DNA of 64,000 nucleotides, taken from the NCBI GenBank assembly GCA_965249455.1, contig OZ252236.1:2232001-2296000 (forward strand). Reading direction: 5' to 3'. The DNA comes from Jiulongibacter sp024742395 (lineage in GTDB: Bacteria > Bacteroidota > Bacteroidia > Cytophagales > Spirosomataceae). This document shows, one piece after another, positions 1-8,623 of this stretch. Each line of letters begins with the position of its first letter. Position 1 is the first letter of the stretch. The notes under the pieces were generated by a model. That model ran no database searches. It was not told where the DNA came from and was given only the letters and a program-made list of their open reading frames with translations. The position numbers were made by a program, and so were the translations under genes.

Positions 1-537
1 TCCATATCCGCCTGGTCCGTTATCAATCACCGGATTAAATAAAACAAGGGCATTGGGTAGTGCACTTACTGATAAATCATCAGATTCTTCATTATAATCA
101 GTTATCAGAGCGGTGGCTGCGGCCAGATGGCCGCCGGCCGAGCCTCCGGAGGCAATGATTTTGGAGGGGTCTACTTGAAACCGATCCGCCTCTTCACGAA
201 TAAATCGCATGGCCGACTTTGCATCTTTCAGCGATTCGAAAGGACTGGTGCCTTGTCTTTGTTTTACGCGGTAATCTGCCAGAAAGCAGACAATGCCTCG
301 CTGAGCAAAATATTTGGCATGAGGTTCAAACTGGGTAATGGAGCCTCCGTTCCAGCCACCACCAAAGAAAAATACCATGGCAGGGTATTTTTTGTTAGGC
401 ATCAGTGACGGCGAATACACGACCATACTTAGACTGACAGAATCCACTTGCTTGTAGATAATTTCTTTCTGGCTAAAAGCACTGATTGAAATAAGTAAAA
501 GAAGAGTGCTGATTGTGCAAAGCGTTCTTGTTTTCAT
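1..537 (-). CDS. Secreted alpha/beta hydrolase (acetyl-esterase/lipase type), 3' part cut off
   Basis: I translated this gene from the ATG at 535-537 leftward; 179 residues are visible and the reading frame runs off the window start. A signal peptide of about 22 residues ends at AFS-Q. The oxyanion region FFFGGGWNGG lies near residues 57-65 and the nucleophile motif GGSAGGH has Ser133, both typical of the carboxylesterase/lipase (BD-FAE/HSL-like) hydrolases. The acid and histidine of the triad lie outside the window. The probable role is an exported esterase removing acyl groups from small esters or polysaccharides; the substrate is unknown. It lies 42 bp downstream of a lipoprotein gene on the same strand and may share its transcript. 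Confidence 0.85.
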   Translation of the reverse strand, partial: MKTRTLCTISTLLLLISISAFSQKEIIYKQVDSVSLSMVVYSPSLMPNKKYPAMVFFFGGGWNGGSITQFEPHAKYFAQRGIVCFLADYRVKQRQGTSPFESLKDAKSAMRFIREEADRFQVDPSKIIASGGSAGGHLAAATALITDYNEESDDLSVSALPNALVLFNPVIDNGPGGYG

Positions 538-579
538 ACCTGAGTTCAATAGGAGAATTTTTTAAAGTCATTCAGAGCG

Positions 580-1017
580 TCATTTTTTCATGAAATCGAA
601 TTCAATTTCCATTTCATCATTAGAGACCGAAGCTGAAAAACCGCTGGCAGTTTTGTAGTAAACTATCTTTTTTGGAAAATCATGGTTGGGATTTTCAGCA
701 ACAAACGAAGCAGAATCATGCTCGGTGATGGTAAAAATAGTGGGGGTTTCGTTTACACCACGGATGTCTAGCTGCCAATTCCCGTTGACCTGATGCAGAG
801 TCATCAATTCCTTAAAGGTGGTATCTGTACCCATCAGAGTAAATCCTAAGCCCTCCAGTTGCTGTTTGGATACCTTTTTCCACTGCTCATAGGTTGTTTT
901 CCCTTCAGCGTTGTTGGTTCGTTCCCATTGACCTATCAGCCAGTCATAATCGGTCTTTGGCTCTTTAGAGCAAGAGCCAAGGAGATTTAATAAAAGAAGT
1001 AGCTGCCAAAATTTCAT
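580..1017 (-). CDS. Small lipoprotein, DUF6265-like
   Basis: The 145-residue product starts with a short hydrophobic signal and a lipobox LGSC near residues 13-16, so it should be a lipid-anchored envelope protein. The mature part begins with a WLIGQWER segment and continues as a beta-rich domain (QWKKVSKQQLEGLGF, FVAENPNHDFPKKIVYY), resembling the DUF6265 family common in Bacteroidota, possibly a lipocalin-like fold. No catalytic motif is visible. It follows uvrA by 48 bp on the same strand. The family assignment is by recall and moderate; the lipoprotein nature is clear. Confidence 0.75.
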   Translation of the reverse strand: MKFWQLLLLLNLLGSCSKEPKTDYDWLIGQWERTNNAEGKTTYEQWKKVSKQQLEGLGFTLMGTDTTFKELMTLHQVNGNWQLDIRGVNETPTIFTITEHDSASFVAENPNHDFPKKIVYYKTASGFSASVSNDEMEIEFDFMKK

Positions 1018-1065
1018 TGATTGAAGTTAGGAAGAAGAAGCACAGCATGGAAACAAAATACTTTT

Positions 1066-3900
1066 TTAAGCCAATTTTCCTTTCAAAAAGTCGGCAGTGT
1101 AGTTTCCTTCAAGCTTTATCATTTCTTCCGGAGTACCTTCAAAACACAGTTGGCCACCTTCTTCGCCACCTTCAGGCCCCAAATCTATGATCCAGTCGGC
1201 ACATTTAATCACCTCCATATTGTGTTCAATAATGATGACAGAATCGCCTTGCTCTATCAAAGCATTCATTGCTTTCAATAATTTCTGAATATCGTGAAAG
1301 TGTAGCCCGGTAGTAGGTTCATCAAATATGAACAGGGTCTTTCCTTTATCAGAATTTCCTTTACCTAAAAAGAAGGCCAGTTTTACTCGCTGTGCCTCTC
1401 CTCCAGATAACGTGTTGGAGGATTGTCCTAAACGAATATAGCCCAAACCTACATCCTGAAGCGGAAGTAATTTTTCATACAGTTTTGGCTGATTATCTTC
1501 AAAGAAATCTAGGGCTTCATCAATGGTCATATCCAGTATGTCTGCTATGTCTTTATCCTGATATTTGACTTCCAGCACTTCTTGTTTAAAGCGTTTCCCA
1601 TGACAGCTTTCACAAACCAACTTAACATCTGCCATAAACTGCATCTCTATGGTTTGCTCACCTTCACCGGCACAGGCTTCGCAGCGGCCACCGTCTACAT
1701 TGAACGAAAAGAAAGCAGGTTTATAGTCTCTTTGTTTAGCCAGGGACTGATCTGCCATGAGTGCCCTGATGGTGTCATAAGCTTTTATGTAAGTTACCGG
1801 GTTAGATCGGCTCGACTTCCCAATAGGGTTCTGGTCTACCATTTCTACCTTAGATATACGACTCATACTGCCTGTGAGCTCCTGGTGTTTTCCGGCATCG
1901 TGGCTGTATTCTCCTTTAAGTCTAGAGAGGGCAGGGAAAAGTATTTTTCTTACTAATGTAGATTTACCAGAACCGCTGACACCTGTGACTACGGCCAGTA
2001 CGCCCAATGGAAACTTGACATCAATGCTTTTGAGGTTATTCTCCGTGGCTCCGTTTACCTTGATAAAATCAATGGCTTTTCTTCTGTGGGTAGGCACTTC
2101 TATTTTATCCTGCCCTTTTAAGAAGCGGATGGTATGAGAAACTTCATTGGTGCCTGCTTTGGCGATATCGTCTTTATTTCCCTGAAAAATGAGCTCACCA
2201 CCTAAATTACCGGCATCCGGGCCAATATCAATGATCTCATCAGCGGCTTCCATGACCTCTTCTTCATGTTCTACCACAATAACCGTATTTCCGATATCTC
2301 TCAATGATTCCAATACCGAAATGAGTTTTTGGGTATCACGCGGGTGCAGACCTATGCTTGGTTCATCCAAAATATACATAGAACCTACCAAAGCAGAGCC
2401 CAGTGAAGTGGCCAGTTTTATTCGCTGAAACTCTCCGCCGGAAAGTGAAGATGTCAGTCTATTCAAGGTCAGATACCCTAGTCCTACACGTTCCAGGTAT
2501 TCCAGACGATTGTTAATTTCAATCAGAATACGCTTACTGATGGTTTCCTGTTGTTTGGCAAGTTTCAGATTTTCAAAAAAGACACGGGCCTTTTTTACAG
2601 GCATCAGAACCAAATCTGTGATGGAATGCCCATCAATTTTTACATACGAAGCGTCTTTTCTTAATCTTGAGCCTCTGCAATCAGGGCAAACCGTACGGCC
2701 ACGGTATCGGCTAAGCATAACACGGTATTGTACTTTATACGTTTGCTTCTCTAAATCTGCAAAGAAGGCATTTAGTCCGGCAAAATATTCATTTCCTTCC
2801 CAGACTAGTCGTTGCTCTTTCTCTGTCAAATCCTGATACGCTCTGTGAATCGGGAAATCGAAACGAATACCGTTTTTAATAAGCGGAGCCAGCCAGTCGC
2901 TCATGCGTTCTGTTCTCCAGGGAGCAATGGCCCCTTCAAAAATGGACAAAGACTTGTCAGGAATAACCAGATCTTCGTCTAAGCCTAAAACCTTACCAAA
3001 GCCATCGCAGGTTTTACAAGCCCCATAGGGATTGTTAAAGGTGAAAAGATTGACTGAAGGTTCTTCAAAAATGATTCCGTCTCTCTCAAAACGATCGGAA
3101 AAACCCTTCTTTTCTTTGCCCATGATTTCCACGCGGCAGTCGCCCTCTCCCTCAAAAAAGGCCGTTTGGATGGAGTCAGAAAGTCGGTAAGAGGTGTCTT
3201 CATCGGGTTCGCCGTTTTCGTCTCTTTTAACTACGGCACGGTCTATCAATATTTCAATCTCCGCCTTTTTATCGTAGGCCCCGGTTTCCAGCAGTTCTTC
3301 TATTTGATTGATTTCGCCATTAATGGCTACTCTGTTAAAACCTTTCTTCAGCAGCAAATCCAGCTCTTTTTCCAGTGTTCTGCCTTCTGCAATTTTTAAG
3401 GGTGTTAAAATCATGATGCGTTGCCCTTCTTCAAAACTGAAGATATAGTCAATCACATCTGTGACGGTGTCTTTTTTGACCTGCTTTCCTGAAACGGGTG
3501 AGTAGGTTTTGCCCGCACGGGCAAAAAGTAACTTTAAATAATCATAGATTTCTGTGGTAGTACCTACTGTGGACCTTGGGTTTTTGGTACTCACTCTTTG
3601 CTCTATGGCAATGGCCGGAGATACCCCGCGGATGTAATCTACCTCAGGTTTTTCCATGCGACCCAAAAACTGCCTGGCGTAGCTGCTCAGGCTTTCTACG
3701 TACATTCGCTGGCCTTCGGCATACAATGTATCAAAGGCCAAAGAGGACTTGCCGCTACCCGAAAGTCCGGTAATGACAGTCAATGTATTCCTTTGAATGG
3801 CTACGTCAATGTTTTTGAGATTATTGACACGGGCACCTTTTATGATGATGTATTTTTTAGGATCAAGTAGACTTACGTCTGTGGCTTTTTCTTTCGACAT
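1066..3900 (-). CDS. uvrA: Excinuclease ABC subunit A
   Basis: The 944-residue protein is the full-length DNA-damage sensor of nucleotide excision repair. It dimerises, finds bulky lesions with UvrB and hands the DNA over for UvrC incision. Walker A GLSGSGKS is at residues 45-52, followed by the YVESLSSYARQFL block. The first zinc site shows CKTCDGFGK and CPDCRGSR, the signature LSGGEFQRIKLA is present, and the second ATPase half shows GVSGSGKST, the CEACAGEGE/CESCHGK zinc module and LSGGEAQRVKLA. All expected elements are intact, so it should be active. The ATG at 3898-3900 fits the family N-terminus. Confidence 0.98.
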   Translation of the reverse strand: MSKEKATDVSLLDPKKYIIIKGARVNNLKNIDVAIQRNTLTVITGLSGSGKSSLAFDTLYAEGQRMYVESLSSYARQFLGRMEKPEVDYIRGVSPAIAIEQRVSTKNPRSTVGTTTEIYDYLKLLFARAGKTYSPVSGKQVKKDTVTDVIDYIFSFEEGQRIMILTPLKIAEGRTLEKELDLLLKKGFNRVAINGEINQIEELLETGAYDKKAEIEILIDRAVVKRDENGEPDEDTSYRLSDSIQTAFFEGEGDCRVEIMGKEKKGFSDRFERDGIIFEEPSVNLFTFNNPYGACKTCDGFGKVLGLDEDLVIPDKSLSIFEGAIAPWRTERMSDWLAPLIKNGIRFDFPIHRAYQDLTEKEQRLVWEGNEYFAGLNAFFADLEKQTYKVQYRVMLSRYRGRTVCPDCRGSRLRKDASYVKIDGHSITDLVLMPVKKARVFFENLKLAKQQETISKRILIEINNRLEYLERVGLGYLTLNRLTSSLSGGEFQRIKLATSLGSALVGSMYILDEPSIGLHPRDTQKLISVLESLRDIGNTVIVVEHEEEVMEAADEIIDIGPDAGNLGGELIFQGNKDDIAKAGTNEVSHTIRFLKGQDKIEVPTHRRKAIDFIKVNGATENNLKSIDVKFPLGVLAVVTGVSGSGKSTLVRKILFPALSRLKGEYSHDAGKHQELTGSMSRISKVEMVDQNPIGKSSRSNPVTYIKAYDTIRALMADQSLAKQRDYKPAFFSFNVDGGRCEACAGEGEQTIEMQFMADVKLVCESCHGKRFKQEVLEVKYQDKDIADILDMTIDEALDFFEDNQPKLYEKLLPLQDVGLGYIRLGQSSNTLSGGEAQRVKLAFFLGKGNSDKGKTLFIFDEPTTGLHFHDIQKLLKAMNALIEQGDSVIIIEHNMEVIKCADWIIDLGPEGGEEGGQLCFEGTPEEMIKLEGNYTADFLKGKLA

Positions 3901-4018
3901 CCGGTTTTTCTATGGAGTAATCCGCAAATATAGGAAATCGTGACGGGCAGAGAACCCTTTGCTAAAAATCTCCCCAGGATTTAACAGCAAGGAAATTTTG
4001 AAAGCTTACCTTTGCGGC

Positions 4019-4678
4019 ATGAACAGAAAAGCAGTCATTTTTGATATGGATGGCGTTATTTGCCATACCAACCCGTATCATTCTAAAGCCTTTAGGGTTT
4101 TCTTTCAAAAAAGAGGGCTGAACCCTACCGATCAGGAGTTTGCAGAGCACATGTTTGGCAAAAGCAACAGTTATATCTTAAAGCACTTTCTGGGCAGAGA
4201 GATTGTAGGCGAGGAGTTTAAGGCCATGGAAGAAGAGAAAGAGGGCCTTTTTAGAGAAATCTATGCTGCTGACATTGAGCCCATCGGCGGATTCATGAGC
4301 TGGCTGGAGGCCTTAAAGCAGGAAAGTTTTATGACCGGGGTAGCCACCTCTGCCCCAAGGGCCAATTTAGACCTGATTATGGGTCGTTTGGGTTTTGAAC
4401 CCCACATGGAGTCTATTCTGGCTTCAGAAGATGTTACCAAACATAAGCCTGATCCGCAGGTGTATTTAAAATCAGCGAATAATCTGAAGGTAGCACCAAC
4501 AAACTGTGTAGTTTTTGAAGATTCGTATTCGGGTGTTTCGGCAGCTATTAATGCCGGAATGAAAGTAGTGGGAGTGCTCAGCAGCCACAGTAGACAAGAG
4601 CTGCCGCCCTGCAATCACTACATCGAAACTTATGCGGATGTGGATTTAACTACCCTGAATCAACTACTGGAATTATGA
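4019..4678 (+). CDS. HAD-superfamily hydrolase, beta-phosphoglucomutase/phosphatase type
   Basis: The 219-residue protein begins at the ATG at 4019; an upstream in-frame ATG at 3959 would add 20 residues not typical of the family. Motif I FDMDGVI gives nucleophile Asp9 and acid Asp11. A helical cap follows, then motif II TSAP, a motif III lysine in KHKPDPQVY, and motif IV VFEDSYSGVSAA. This is HAD subfamily IA with a class I cap, acting on a small phosphorylated metabolite such as a sugar phosphate; the substrate cannot be read from the sequence. Its stop overlaps the next ATG (ATGA), so it is translationally coupled to a VOC protein. Confidence 0.9.
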   Translation: MNRKAVIFDMDGVICHTNPYHSKAFRVFFQKRGLNPTDQEFAEHMFGKSNSYILKHFLGREIVGEEFKAMEEEKEGLFREIYAADIEPIGGFMSWLEALKQESFMTGVATSAPRANLDLIMGRLGFEPHMESILASEDVTKHKPDPQVYLKSANNLKVAPTNCVVFEDSYSGVSAAINAGMKVVGVLSSHSRQELPPCNHYIETYADVDLTTLNQLLEL

Positions 4679-5064
4679 TAAAAATAGAACATGTGGCTTT
4701 GTATTGTCAGGATTTAGAAGGCATTCGTTCATTTTATGAAAAGTATTTCGGCTGCCAGAGCAATGAGAAGTACATCAATGAAAAAAAAGGTTTTGCTTCC
4801 TATTTTTTGCAATTCTCAGAAGGAAGCCGATTAGAAATAATGACCAAAACGGGAATGGAACAAGGCATGCCTAACCGTTTGGAATACATGGGTTTGACCC
4901 ACCTGGCTATTTCTGTGGGCTCAAAAGAAAAAGTGGACAGCCTGACCGAAGAATTAAGAAAAGATGGCTACGAGGTTATTGGCGAATGCCGCACCACCGG
5001 AGACGGCTACTATGAGAGTGTAGTGGCAGATCCGGAAGGAAACGGAATTGAAATTACTATTTGA
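4675..5064 (+). CDS. VOC-superfamily (glyoxalase/bleomycin-resistance-like) protein
   Basis: The 129-residue protein has the two beta-alpha-beta-beta-beta halves of the vicinal-oxygen-chelate fold. Candidate metal ligands are His7 in IEHVALYC, Glu in SRLEIM, His in LTHLAISV, and Glu in the final GNGIEITI. The pattern His/Glu/His/Glu resembles lactoylglutathione-lyase-like enzymes. The substrate is not evident. It overlaps the HAD gene by four bases (ATGA), implying coupled translation and perhaps a shared metabolite-repair role. The length is normal for a single-domain VOC protein. Confidence 0.88.
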   Translation: MIKIEHVALYCQDLEGIRSFYEKYFGCQSNEKYINEKKGFASYFLQFSEGSRLEIMTKTGMEQGMPNRLEYMGLTHLAISVGSKEKVDSLTEELRKDGYEVIGECRTTGDGYYESVVADPEGNGIEITI

Positions 5065-5090
5065 TTCTGTCTATATTTTAAACCAGCAAG

Positions 5091-6251
5091 TTGAAACACC
5101 TTACTCAAGATTTTTTAGGAAACAGACAAAGCCGGGCCATTGGCTCTGCATTTTTTTCAATAGGTTTTTTGTTTGGCTCCTGGGCCACGTTTATCCCCTT
5201 TGTAAAAGAACGTTTTGGCTTCAATGATGCAGATCTGGGATTGATCCTGCTGGCCATGCCCATTGGCTCTGTGACCATGAATCTGGTAGGTGCCTGGCTT
5301 GTTTCCAGGATAGGTATGAAAACGACCGCCATAGCCGGAATGATAGGGATGGCTCTGGCCTTTACTATTCCTTTGAATTCTTCTGTGGTTTACCTCCTGC
5401 CAGTAGGCCTGTATTTTTGCGGAGCAGGTATATCCATTACCAATATTGCCATCAACATGGGTGTGACCAATATTGAGGCTGATCATAAGATCAATATCAT
5501 GAGCACCTGTCATGGAATGTTTAGCGTAGGCCTGATGATAGGCTCCCTGCTGGCCAGTGTAGGAAGAGGCATGGGGGTGATTCCCGGATATTATATAGCA
5601 GGCATTGCCATCATAGTCATTTTGCTGGCCCTTTCTGTAAAACCGACCATTTTTAAAATAGTAGAAGAAGTAGAGACGCACGCCGCGTCGGCTTCTAAAT
5701 TTATTCTGCCAACAGGAGCCTTTTTGTTGATGGTTTTGATTGGGGTCTTTGGGAATATTGCAGAAGGTACCATGGCAGACTGGAGTTCTGTATACATGCG
5801 TGATGTAGTGAAAACGAGTCCTTATTTTGTTGGTTGGGGGCTTTCCGGTTATTCGTTGTTTATGGCTCTGGGTCGACTGTATGGCGATAGCCTTATTCCT
5901 AAGATTGGAGCCAATAAAGTGCTTATTTATGGCGGACTGCTCTCTGCCTTTGGCATTGGCATGGCCTTGATATATCCTGCTACAGTATCGGCCATTATAG
6001 GTTTTGCCCTAGTTGGAGCAGGGGTGTCTTGTGCTGCACCTATTCTCTATGCCAGTAGTGCCCGGGTACCCGGAGTGAGCAAAGGCACAGGTCTGGCGGT
6101 ACTGAATACCTTTGCCATGGGTGGTTTTATGGCAGGTCCTGTTTTGATCGGATTTGTTTCTGAAGCTACCAGTTTATCCTTTGCCTTTGGCATCGTGATG
6201 CTCCTGGCTTTGGCCTGGGCCTATCTTTCATCCAAAGTGAAATTATTCTAG
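5091..6251 (+). CDS. MFS transporter, YbjJ-like
   Basis: The 386-residue protein has about twelve hydrophobic helices in two halves, the major-facilitator pattern. The N-terminal region (GSWATFIPFVKERFGF, then LLAMPIGS) resembles the YbjJ/FucP-like branch whose substrates are mostly unknown, sugars or drugs being plausible. The start used is TTG at 5091, because the next in-frame ATG is near residue 55 and would delete the first helix. No clear ribosome-binding site precedes it. It lies 27 bp after the VOC gene and probably belongs to the same transcript. Its stop is 7 bp from the stop of the converging patatin gene. Confidence 0.9.
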   Translation: MKHLTQDFLGNRQSRAIGSAFFSIGFLFGSWATFIPFVKERFGFNDADLGLILLAMPIGSVTMNLVGAWLVSRIGMKTTAIAGMIGMALAFTIPLNSSVVYLLPVGLYFCGAGISITNIAINMGVTNIEADHKINIMSTCHGMFSVGLMIGSLLASVGRGMGVIPGYYIAGIAIIVILLALSVKPTIFKIVEEVETHAASASKFILPTGAFLLMVLIGVFGNIAEGTMADWSSVYMRDVVKTSPYFVGWGLSGYSLFMALGRLYGDSLIPKIGANKVLIYGGLLSAFGIGMALIYPATVSAIIGFALVGAGVSCAAPILYASSARVPGVSKGTGLAVLNTFAMGGFMAGPVLIGFVSEATSLSFAFGIVMLLALAWAYLSSKVKLF

Positions 6252-6257
6252 TCCTGC

Positions 6258-7166
6258 CTACCTGAGGTCTGTGTAGGCATGCTGATAGCCCTGCTTTATT
6301 ACTTCTCTGATATCTGAGGAGGTGAAACTGGTTAAGGCAATATGCACCGGCTCCAACGGTCTGATCACCTTTAATGATATCTTCTTATTGAGCGTGAAAC
6401 CCGCAATAGACATCAGATTTTCATTGTAATTCTCTGCCCAGCTGATGTCATTGTTTTCAAACTGATTGACAGAGATGTCTTTGATTCGCTCAATTAAGGC
6501 AAAGAAAGAACGGTAATTGATGGGCTCCAGTTGTCTTTTCTCGGGGTGTGTAGCTATGGCATAAATTTCTGTGGCACCGTCTTCAATGGCTTTTTTGATA
6601 GGCACTACTTCGCGGAGTCCGCCGTCAAGATAAACCTGTCGGTGATCACCGCCAATCTGTATTGCCGGCATGATGATGGGCAATGAACTACTGGCTCTCA
6701 GGTAATCAAGAAAATGTTCTTCCATGGGGTCTGCGTAGTGCATTTGCCCGGTGTTTACATTCACCGCCCCCACTTTTAAACGTATAGGGCTTTTTCGTAG
6801 ATGCGAAAGATTGATATGCTCTCTGAGTTTTTCGTGAAGTGGGTTGGTATCCAATAAACCATCAAAACGGCTCAAAATGGTGTCAATGCCCAGCATCCAT
6901 TTGGATTTTAGAATACCGATGTCACTGGGTCTGGTGATGTTTTCAATCCAAAACTGAATTAATTTTTTATTGACAATTTCCCAGTCGATGCTGCCGTTTT
7001 CAGAGTACTGCTTTCCGGCTTCATTGACTATGTATGAGCTATTTAAGGCTCCGGCAGAGATACCATAGACCATGTCGGGTTTAAATCCCTTTTCTAAAAC
7101 AGCTTGTATGGCTCCTGCTTGCCATGCTCCTTTTAAGGAGCCACCACCTAGCACTAGTGCTTTCAT
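6258..7166 (-). CDS. Patatin-like phospholipase
   Basis: The 302-residue cytosolic protein has the patatin catalytic dyad. The oxyanion motif GGGSLKG is at residues 7-13, the nucleophile elbow GISAG has Ser37, and the catalytic Asp is Asp181 in YLDGGLREVVPI. Patatins hydrolyse acyl chains from glycerolipids; no signal peptide or membrane segment is present, so it probably acts on the inner face of the membrane or on soluble acyl substrates. The gene is transcribed away from the island; its start lies 88 bp from the left attachment repeat, so the island arrived just upstream of its promoter region. Confidence 0.92.
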   Translation of the reverse strand: MKALVLGGGSLKGAWQAGAIQAVLEKGFKPDMVYGISAGALNSSYIVNEAGKQYSENGSIDWEIVNKKLIQFWIENITRPSDIGILKSKWMLGIDTILSRFDGLLDTNPLHEKLREHINLSHLRKSPIRLKVGAVNVNTGQMHYADPMEEHFLDYLRASSSLPIIMPAIQIGGDHRQVYLDGGLREVVPIKKAIEDGATEIYAIATHPEKRQLEPINYRSFFALIERIKDISVNQFENNDISWAENYNENLMSIAGFTLNKKISLKVIRPLEPVHIALTSFTSSDIREVIKQGYQHAYTDLR

Positions 7167-7253
7167 TTTTAATGAATTGTCTTTTACCGTGAAATTATAG
7201 GATTATATAACCTCACAGATATATATTGATTTCTGTGAATGCTAAATTACTTT

Positions 7254-7270
7254 TTTGCGTTGTAAAATTG
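7254..7270 (+). repeat. Left attachment core (attL)
   Basis: TTTGCGTTGTAAAATTG is identical to 14473-14489. It lies 88 bp upstream of the patatin start. A 17-base exact match at both island ends, with an integrase beside the other copy, marks it as the recombination core. Confidence 0.85.
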
Positions 7271-7354
7271 TTCAACTAATGTATGGCTCATACACTCAGT
7301 AGATTAGGTTAAATAATGGTATTGTGACTGTAATTTCTGTGATAAATGCTTAGC

Positions 7355-7374
7355 ATTGTTACCTTGATTGTTAC
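7355..7374 (+). repeat. Left pair of integrase arm-type repeats
   Basis: ATTGTTAC occurs at 7355-7362 and 7367-7374, 12 bp apart start to start. The same octamer pair with the same spacing and orientation lies at 14393-14412 at the other end. A degenerate copy (ATTGTGAC) begins at 7321. Arm sites of this kind bind the N-terminal domain of tyrosine integrases. Confidence 0.65.
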
Positions 7375-8130
7375 TTTTAAGTCTTTTTTTTAGTACTAAT
7401 TGATGTTTGATAATAAGGCTCAAGTGTAAAGTACAATTTTAACTATTATTTCGAGCCTTTTATAAACGAAATAGAGTTTTTTCACACGTCATAGGTAGTT
7501 CTCTAACGAAATATTGAGAAGTTTTCAGGGCTCACAATATTCCCGTAAGTCTTTCAAAGATATCAACTCAGATATATCATGCTTCAGAAAATATGTATTG
7601 TTCATTATCTGATACAATTATTTTTAACAAAAGCATGGATTTTATTGAAATAGAAAATATCACAGGTTGTTCATTACATATTGGTTTATCTATACGTCGA
7701 TTCCCCGAAAATAAGGGATTGCATAGGCTGTAATAAAAATGAAATATAAAAAAACGCAACGAAGTTGCATAGGTAAAACCAAAACCTTCAAATTATTATT
7801 TTGCAATTAATTGCAATAAAGTTTATTTGCTATTCATGATTTAGGTAATGCATGTTTTGAATTCGTAATGTAAAAGCAATGCTTTTTTGTGTTTTTTAGG
7901 ACTTTTTAGCTGCCATTGATCCAATATAGCATTAAGTATGTTATCAAAAAAACATGATCCCTAATAGCAGCTTAAACAGGCTTGTTATTAGAAAAGTAAC
8001 TTCAAGATTTAGAAATTGGATTCTATTATGGAATTAGAAGGCTACAAATGCTTATTTCATTTCCAAAAGGTTTAATTATAATGTGTAGTTTATCTTTATT
8101 TCTTTTGCTCAGAATACATATAGAAAGATG

Positions 8131-8235
8131 ACACGTCATACGATACGTCATACGACACGTCATACTTAGCGTCCTACGCTAGGTCATACGCGAGCATGGC
8201 CAAATTCTCTTATTCGTATTACGGTGCGTCATACG
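8131..8235 (+). repeat. 12-bp iterons, consensus AYACGTCATACG
   Basis: Five contiguous 12-bp units run from 8131 to 8190: ACACGTCATACG, ATACGTCATACG, ACACGTCATACT, TAGCGTCCTACG and CTAGGTCATACG. A further copy, GTGCGTCATACG, lies at 8224-8235. The first two or three are nearly exact and the rest diverge. They sit 390-490 bp upstream of the methyltransferase gene in otherwise gene-free DNA. Possible roles are binding sites for an excisionase or regulator, or iterons of a replicating circular form; no replication protein is present, which favours the first. Confidence 0.7.
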
Positions 8236-8623
8236 CCACGAACTGTGTAGCATAAAACTTAAAATTTTAGTCAATTGTAGCATAATTAAATTACAAAATG
8301 TGGATAATCTTATGATTTAAAAAATTAGGTAAATGAAGATTTAGTATTGAACAGACAATGCATCTAAGCTTACTCTAGAGGGATTAAATAATGGTACTTG
8401 AGATATTCTTTAGTTCAAGCAATTTATTATTGAGGAAGTAATTGTATCAATCTAAGTTGTAAATTGTAGAGTTGCCAATTGGTAACTTGACATTCGAGGG
8501 AATTTCAATATTTTTGAGAAAAGTTGATCTTTGCCAACCCAGAATAGTACAAATTAATCAGAAGTGTCAGAGATTAGATGCGAAATGTTTTATTTGTTTT
8601 TTTGCGTTCTAAAAAAGTAAGAT

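Larger units (their letters stand above)
7167..8623. other. Long AT-rich non-coding left end of the island
   Basis: About 1.45 kb between the patatin and methyltransferase genes contains no convincing reading frame. It holds the left attachment repeat (7254-7270), a pair of ATTGTTAC arm-type repeats (7355-7374), a small GCAAC-GAA-GTTGC hairpin (7756-7768), a run of 12-bp iterons (8131-8190 plus 8224-8235) and, at 8602-8614, a near copy of the attachment core (TTTGCGTTCTAAAA) just before the methyltransferase start. A 60-codon minus-strand frame at 7577-7759 looks fortuitous. The region probably serves recombination and control of the downstream operon. Confidence 0.6.

Noticed and set aside
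4007..4014. TACCTTTG just upstream of the HAD start as a Bacteroidota -7 promoter element
   Set aside because: It matches TAnnTTTG but lies only 5 bp from the ATG and has no suitably spaced -33 TTG, so I did not list it.
5157..5681. 174-codon minus-strand frame inside the MFS gene
   Set aside because: Antisense shadow of a clearly coding transporter; composition rich in His/Tyr/Gln with no family signal.
7577..7759. 60-codon minus-strand frame in the left part of the island
   Set aside because: Low-complexity hydrophobic start, no family resemblance, and placed in AT-rich DNA where such frames are expected.
7755..7769. GCAAC-GAA-GTTGC as a terminator
   Set aside because: Stem of five pairs only, no T run, and no upstream gene reading into it.
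8131..8190. Possible short CRISPR array
   Set aside because: Units are contiguous 12-mers with no spacers and no cas genes nearby; they are iterons.
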